NCBI GenBank assembly: GCA_030152585.1
Contig: JASLJC010000064.1
Coordinates: 1-25,501, forward strand
Source: Savagea sp.
Lineage (GTDB): Bacteria; Bacillota; Bacilli; Bacillales_A; Planococcaceae
Reading direction: 5' to 3'
Length of the DNA stretch: 25,501 nt
Made by a program: the position numbers and the translations under genes. The notes beneath the pieces are model-generated. The model was not told the DNA's origin. It saw only the letters and a list, made by a program, of their open reading frames with translations, and ran no database searches. Below, piece after piece: positions 22,470-25,501 of this stretch (position 1 is the first letter of the stretch; each line of letters opens with the position of its first letter).

Positions 22470-23932
22470 AAAACATTACAGTCGTCGGTCTCGGCGCAGG
22501 TGACCTTGACCAAATGTCCGTCGGCGTCTATCGCCGTTTACAACAAGCGTCTGTCGTATATGTGCGGACGCTTGATCACCCTGTATTCGAAGCATTGCAC
22601 AATACGTGTACGTTTCGAAGTTTTGATGCGATGTATGAAAAAGAAGTAGAACAATTTGAAGACGTATACGGTGATATAGTAGATGCGTTACTTACATTAC
22701 AAGAAAACGATATTATCTATGCTGTACCGGGTCATCCGCTCGTGGCGGAACAGACTGTACAGCTTTTGATTGAAAAGGAAAAAGAAGGTATAATAACGTT
22801 AGATATTATCGGTGGTCAAAGCTTTTTAGATGCACTTTTCACATCACTTCGTCTCGATCCCGTTGAAGGTTTTCAACTCGTCGATCTTTTTACGATGAAA
22901 AAAGAAGAGCTGGCCGTCACCCAACACGTTTTCGTTACACAAATTTTCGATGCATTTACAGCATCTGAAGCGAAATTAACGTTAATGGAACGTTACCCAG
23001 CAGAACACCGTGTTGCGGTCGTCGTCGGTGCTGGAACGACAGAAGAAACGATCGATTGGATGCCGTTGTATGAATTAGATCGAAAAACATCATTTAGCAA
23101 CTTAATGACGTTGTACATTCCGCCGATAAAAGATTGGCAACAACGATTAGGGGATTGGGACGTCTTACAACAAATCGTCGCAATACTCCGTTCAGAAGAC
23201 GGATGCCCATGGGATCGCAAGCAGACCCATTTATCGTTACGTCCTTATTTAATTGAAGAAGCACACGAAGCAGTACAAGCGATAACAGAAGATCGTATAG
23301 ATGCGATGGAAAATGAACTCGGTGACGTTTTGTTACAAGTGTTTTTGCATAGCCAAATTGGAGAAGAATCGTACACATTTGATTTACGTTCAGTCGTTCG
23401 TGCGATTAGTGAAAAAATGATTCGACGTCACCCGCACGTTTTCGAGTCGAAAGAACAATTAACAGACGAACAATTGCGTACACAGTGGCAGTCTATCAAA
23501 GAAGAAGAACAAGAAGAAGCGAGTGAAACATCAGTGTTAGACGATGAATATTTAACGATGTCGTCTTTACTTACAGCGTACGGTTATCAAAAAGCAGCTG
23601 CAAAAGTCGGGTTTGATTGGCCGACGATTCGTGGTGCGATGCAAAAATTCGATGAAGAGTGGATGGAATTTCGCGAAGAAGTCGTACACGGAACGAAAGC
23701 AACACAACTCGACGAATTCGGTGATGTTTTATTTACACTCGTCAACATCGCCCGTTATTTAAAAATTTCACCAGAACTTGCGATGGTTCATGCGAACGAA
23801 AAGTTTTATCGCCGATTCACACATGTCGAACGTCGTGCTTTAGAAGGACGCGGCGAGATGACGGCTTATACGTTAGAAGAGCTCGATCAATTTTGGGATG
23901 AAGCGAAACGTTTAGAAAAAAAGGAGGGATGA
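22466..23932 (+). CDS. mazG: MazG-family nucleoside triphosphate pyrophosphohydrolase with N-terminal methylase-like domain (YabN)
   Basis: A 488-aa two-part protein. Residues 1 to about 215 form a tetrapyrrole-methylase-like domain (VVGLGAGDLDQMSVGVYRRL at the start, VPGHPLVAEQTV). The rest carries two MazG segments: CPWDRKQTHLSLRPYLIEEAHEAV followed by ENELGDVLLQVFLHSQ, and EEWMEFREEV followed by DEFGDVLFTLVNIAR, giving the EExxE plus ExxD metal-binding pattern. MazG hydrolyses non-canonical or excess NTPs to NMP and pyrophosphate. The fused methylase domain, common in Bacillales YabN, has no assigned reaction. The ATG overlaps the flippase stop by 4 nt and follows AAGGAGA. rqcP starts 2 nt after its stop. 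Confidence 0.94.
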   Translation: MKNITVVGLGAGDLDQMSVGVYRRLQQASVVYVRTLDHPVFEALHNTCTFRSFDAMYEKEVEQFEDVYGDIVDALLTLQENDIIYAVPGHPLVAEQTVQLLIEKEKEGIITLDIIGGQSFLDALFTSLRLDPVEGFQLVDLFTMKKEELAVTQHVFVTQIFDAFTASEAKLTLMERYPAEHRVAVVVGAGTTEETIDWMPLYELDRKTSFSNLMTLYIPPIKDWQQRLGDWDVLQQIVAILRSEDGCPWDRKQTHLSLRPYLIEEAHEAVQAITEDRIDAMENELGDVLLQVFLHSQIGEESYTFDLRSVVRAISEKMIRRHPHVFESKEQLTDEQLRTQWQSIKEEEQEEASETSVLDDEYLTMSSLLTAYGYQKAAAKVGFDWPTIRGAMQKFDEEWMEFREEVVHGTKATQLDEFGDVLFTLVNIARYLKISPELAMVHANEKFYRRFTHVERRALEGRGEMTAYTLEELDQFWDEAKRLEKKEG

Positions 23933-23934
23933 TC

Positions 23935-24201
23935 GTGCGTTTAGATAAATTTTTAAAAGTATCTCGACTTGTAAAACGTCGTACGTTAGCGAAACAAATC
24001 GCAGATAGCGGACGTGTTATGATTAACGGATTAGAAAGTAAAGCGTCAACGAAAGTAAAAGTAGGCGATGAACTCGTCATTCGTTTCGGACAATCTATCG
24101 TTACAGCGCGTGTAGATGCATTAAAAGATTCAACGAAAAAAGAAGATGCGGCTTCAATGTACACAATTATAAAAGAAGAACGACGACTAGATGAAGACTA
24201 A
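23935..24201 (+). CDS. rqcP: Ribosome quality control factor RqcP (Hsp15/YabO family S4 protein)
   Basis: An 88-aa S4-domain RNA-binding protein. MRLDKFLKVSRLVKRRTLAKQIADSGRVMINGLESKAS is the S4 fold with its basic RNA-binding face, and VKVGDELVIRFGQ completes it. In B. subtilis RqcP works with RqcH on obstructed 50S subunits, stabilising P-site tRNA during C-terminal alanine tailing. The start is GTG 23935, 7-8 nt after AAGGAGGG; an ATG at 23929 is in frame but lies too close to the ribosome binding site, and known homologs begin MRLDKF. Sits directly after mazG. The sporulation genes yabP and yabQ that follow in B. subtilis are missing. Confidence 0.94.
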   Translation: MRLDKFLKVSRLVKRRTLAKQIADSGRVMINGLESKASTKVKVGDELVIRFGQSIVTARVDALKDSTKKEDAASMYTIIKEERRLDED

Positions 24202-24271
24202 AAAAGAAAAAATAGGGTAGAAGAGTACGTAATCGAAAAAAAGAGAGAAGTAGACGAAAGGAGTGCCCGCA

Positions 24272-24673
24272 TTGAGACGACGAAAAGTAGAACAAATCGA
24301 TAACGAATATGTTCGCCAACAGAAAAAACAAGAGGCGCGCCGTCGCCAACGAGTACGCCAATTGAAAAAAAGAATGACGGTTTATTTAGTCGGTCTTGTC
24401 ATTGTCGTTATTGGATTTGCCACTGTTTATATTGGACAAAATAAAAAATATGACGTGATGTTAGCGGAAAAAGCGACGTTAGAAAAGCAGTTAACGGAAG
24501 TTGAAAAAGAGCAAGAAAAATTGCAACATCAACTCGAAAAATTAGATGATGATGAATATATTGAAAAATTAGCACGTCAACAATACCTCGTCGGAAAAGA
24601 AGGCGAAATTATATTCTCCATTCCTGAAGAAAAAGTAGAACGAGAAAAAAATGAAACGAAGTCGTCGTATTGA
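24272..24673 (+). CDS. divIC: Cell division protein DivIC (FtsB-like)
   Basis: DivIC is a bitopic membrane protein of the divisome that forms a complex with FtsL and DivIB. This 133-aa protein shows the family layout: a basic cytosolic N-terminus (QQKKQEARRRQRVRQLKKR), one membrane span (TVYLVGLVIVVIGFATVYIG), an extracellular coiled coil (LAEKATLEKQLTEVEKEQEKLQHQLEKL) and the conserved DDEYIEKLARQQYLVGKEGEIIFSIPEE end. I place the start at TTG 24272, 9 nt after GAAAGGAG; a GTG at 24263 directly abuts the ribosome binding site. It follows rqcP after a 70-nt gap, where yabP and yabQ would be in a spore former. The promoter of yabR overlaps its stop codon. Confidence 0.93.
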   Translation: MRRRKVEQIDNEYVRQQKKQEARRRQRVRQLKKRMTVYLVGLVIVVIGFATVYIGQNKKYDVMLAEKATLEKQLTEVEKEQEKLQHQLEKLDDDEYIEKLARQQYLVGKEGEIIFSIPEEKVEREKNETKSSY

Positions 24674-24697
24674 CAGTGTAGGGGAGTAGGCTATAAT
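24670..24697 (+). promoter_or_regulatory. Consensus sigma-A promoter of yabR
   Basis: Perfect TTGACA (24670-24675) and perfect TATAAT (24692-24697) with a 16-bp spacer, overlapping the divIC stop codon. It would give a leader of about 90 nt ahead of yabR. Confidence 0.88.
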
Positions 24698-24740
24698 GAG
24701 AGTAAGGCCTGAACGTTAGGGCGAGGAAAATGTGTTACAA

Positions 24741-24764
24741 GACTTCTCACGTACAAAAGAAGTC
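24741..24764 (+). other. Hairpin in the yabR leader
   Basis: GACTTCT (24741-24747) pairs with AGAAGTC (24758-24764) around a 10-nt loop. No T-tract follows, so it is not a terminator; it ends 12 nt before the AAGGAGG of yabR. Confidence 0.5.
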
Positions 24765-24794
24765 GCTTAAATTTTAAGGAGGAGCATTTTTTTT

Positions 24795-25253
24795 ATGTCA
24801 ATTGAAGTAGGCAGCAAGTTACAAGGAAAGGTAACAGGGATTACAAATTTCGGAGCATTCGTGAAGTTACCAGACGGCTCAACAGGATTAGTTCACATTA
24901 GTGAGATTGCCGATACGTTTGTAAAAGATATTAACGAGTTTTTAGAGATGGACCAAGAAGTTGAAGTGAAAGTATTAAACGTTGAATCAGATGGTAAAAT
25001 TGGCTTATCTATTCGCCAAGCAAAACCAGAAGAAGAACGTAAACAGCAACAACAGCAACAACAACAACGTCGTCCAAGTGGTGGCGGTGGTGGGCGCACA
25101 CATAACAAACGTCCAGCTCGTAAACAACCAGATCGACAAGAGAACTTCGAGCAAAAAATGGCACGTTTTATGAAAGATAGCGAAGAGCGCCTTTCAAGTT
25201 TAAAACGAGCGACAGAATCTAAACGTGGTGGCCGTGGCTCACGAAGAGGGTAA
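24795..25253 (+). CDS. yabR: S1-domain RNA-binding protein YabR
   Basis: A 152-aa protein whose first 75 residues form one S1 RNA-binding domain (VGSKLQGKVTGITNFGAFVKLPDGSTGLVHISEIADTFV, then VEVKVLNVESDGKIGLSIRQA). It resembles B. subtilis YabR and the general stress protein 13 group, which associate with ribosomes. The rest is disordered by inspection: a run of eight Gln, then RRPSGGGGGR, a basic Lys/Arg region, and an Arg/Gly-rich tail (GGRGSRRG). It is longer than B. subtilis YabR (about 128 aa) because of this linker. ATG 24795 follows TAAGGAGGAG. A perfect-consensus promoter and a 90-nt leader with a hairpin precede it. Function beyond RNA binding is unknown. Confidence 0.93.
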   Translation: MSIEVGSKLQGKVTGITNFGAFVKLPDGSTGLVHISEIADTFVKDINEFLEMDQEVEVKVLNVESDGKIGLSIRQAKPEEERKQQQQQQQQRRPSGGGGGRTHNKRPARKQPDRQENFEQKMARFMKDSEERLSSLKRATESKRGGRGSRRG

Positions 25254-25306
25254 CTTGTTAGCTCAACTCATGCATCAAAAAAATGGCTAGTTTTATGAAG
25301 AAGACG

Positions 25307-25360
25307 AAAAAAGCGATGGACATCTTCGCAAGTGCTCGGATGTCCATCGCTTCTTCTTTT
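25307..25360. terminator. Bidirectional terminator between yabR and the tRNA operon
   Basis: A perfect 14-bp stem, AAGCGATGGACATC (25311-25324) with GATGTCCATCGCTT (25339-25352), flanks a 14-nt loop. CTTCTTTTTG follows on the plus strand, and an A-run at 25307-25312 gives a T-tract for minus-strand transcripts. It serves yabR and the convergent tRNA-Met. Confidence 0.9.
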
Positions 25361-25370
25361 TGTTTCATTA

Positions 25371-25444
25371 TAGTGGCGGAGGGGGTCGAACCCACGACCT
25401 TACGGGTATGAACCGTACGCTCTAGCCAGCTGAGCTACGCCGCC
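25371..25444 (-). tRNA. tRNA-Met (CAT), elongator type
   Basis: The minus strand reads GGCGGCG TA GCTC as the acceptor and D-arm start, an anticodon loop TTCATAC with CAT at 25408-25410, and a T-loop TTCGACC. The body closely matches Bacillales elongator tRNA-Met, and the anticodon stem lacks the three G-C pairs of initiator tRNA. CCA is not encoded (the gene ends ...CACTA then TAA). Compared with B. subtilis, pair 3-70 is C-A instead of C-G, and 50-64 is U-U. Confidence 0.88.
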
Positions 25445-25471
25445 ACATAAAAGTGTATATATATTTGGAAC

Positions 25472-25501
25472 TGGCGGAGAGAGAGGGATTCGAACCCTCG
25501 C
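25472..25501 (-). tRNA. tRNA 3' part, probably tRNA-Ser (cut by window edge)
   Basis: The minus strand ends GAGGG TTCGAAT CCCTC TCTCTCC G CCA: a perfect T-arm, a 3' acceptor strand, discriminator G73 and an encoded CCA. G73 and the TCTCTCC acceptor strand suit a serine tRNA. The anticodon lies outside the window, so the identity is inferred. It is 27 nt from tRNA-Met in the same orientation. Confidence 0.75.

Noticed and set aside
23817..24164. 115-codon minus-strand open frame opposite mazG/rqcP
   Set aside because: Antisense to two conserved genes, crossing their junction, with no homology features or promoter.
25035..25075. CAG/CAA repeat as a microsatellite or CRISPR-like repeat
   Set aside because: It is an in-frame coding Gln tract of mixed codons in yabR; there are no direct repeats with spacers anywhere in the window.
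1..25501. Mobile elements, prophage, defence or biosynthetic gene cluster
   Set aside because: No transposase, integrase, inverted terminal repeats, toxin-antitoxin pair or non-housekeeping cluster is seen; all 28 protein genes match core Bacillales families.

Overview
The window reads as a chromosomal housekeeping block from a low-to-moderate-GC Firmicute of the order Bacillales. By eye G+C is a little above 40 percent. The gene order is that of the Bacillus subtilis segment from the end of an rRNA operon through tmk to yabR, with nearly every gene recognisable at the protein level. The sporulation genes I would expect interleaved here are all missing: csfB, yabG, sspF, spoVG, fin, spoVT, yabP and yabQ, with no spoIIE before the right edge. 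metG is also missing from its usual place between abrB and tatD. This suggests a non-sporulating member of the Bacillales (an Exiguobacterium-like or Planococcaceae-like organism is possible), but I cannot name the genus from sequence alone.

Layout. A 5S rRNA gene and its terminator open the window (1-170). Next comes a co-directional run for nucleotide supply, replication and RNA modification: tmk, darA, yaaR, holB, ricT, yabA, then after a terminator-like hairpin trmN6, yazA, rsmI (282-5909). abrB lies on the opposite strand and shares a bidirectional terminator with rsmI. A 581-base gene-free stretch (6343-6923) follows, holding a perfect palindrome and a cre-like (CcpA) box. Then tatD, yabE, rnmV, rsmA, veg, ispE, purR, ridA (6924-13375), and glmU, prs, rplY, pth, mfd, a MurJ/SpoVB-family flippase gene, mazG, rqcP/hslR, divIC and yabR (13640-25253). 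At the right edge a convergent tRNA operon (Ser then Met, minus strand) meets yabR at a second bidirectional terminator.

How the genes work together. Most serve translation and genome maintenance: ribosome and tRNA maturation or rescue (rnmV with its 5S substrate in the same window, rsmA, rsmI, trmN6, pth, rplY, rqcP, yabR); replication and its control (tmk, holB, yabA); transcription-coupled repair (mfd); nucleotide-pool cleaning (mazG); envelope and division precursors (glmU, ispE, the MOP flippase, yabE, divIC); and purine control through PRPP (purR, prs). Several genes overlap by 4-11 nt (holB/ricT, trmN6/yazA/rsmI, rnmV/rsmA, flippase/mazG), which indicates translational coupling.

I do not see a novel defence, mobile or biosynthetic system. 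The best leads are regulatory. A PurBox-like inverted pair with a 17-nt gap overlaps the distal promoter of glmU-prs. The metG-less intergenic region contains a cre-like box. Sporulation genes have been removed cleanly from otherwise intact synteny.
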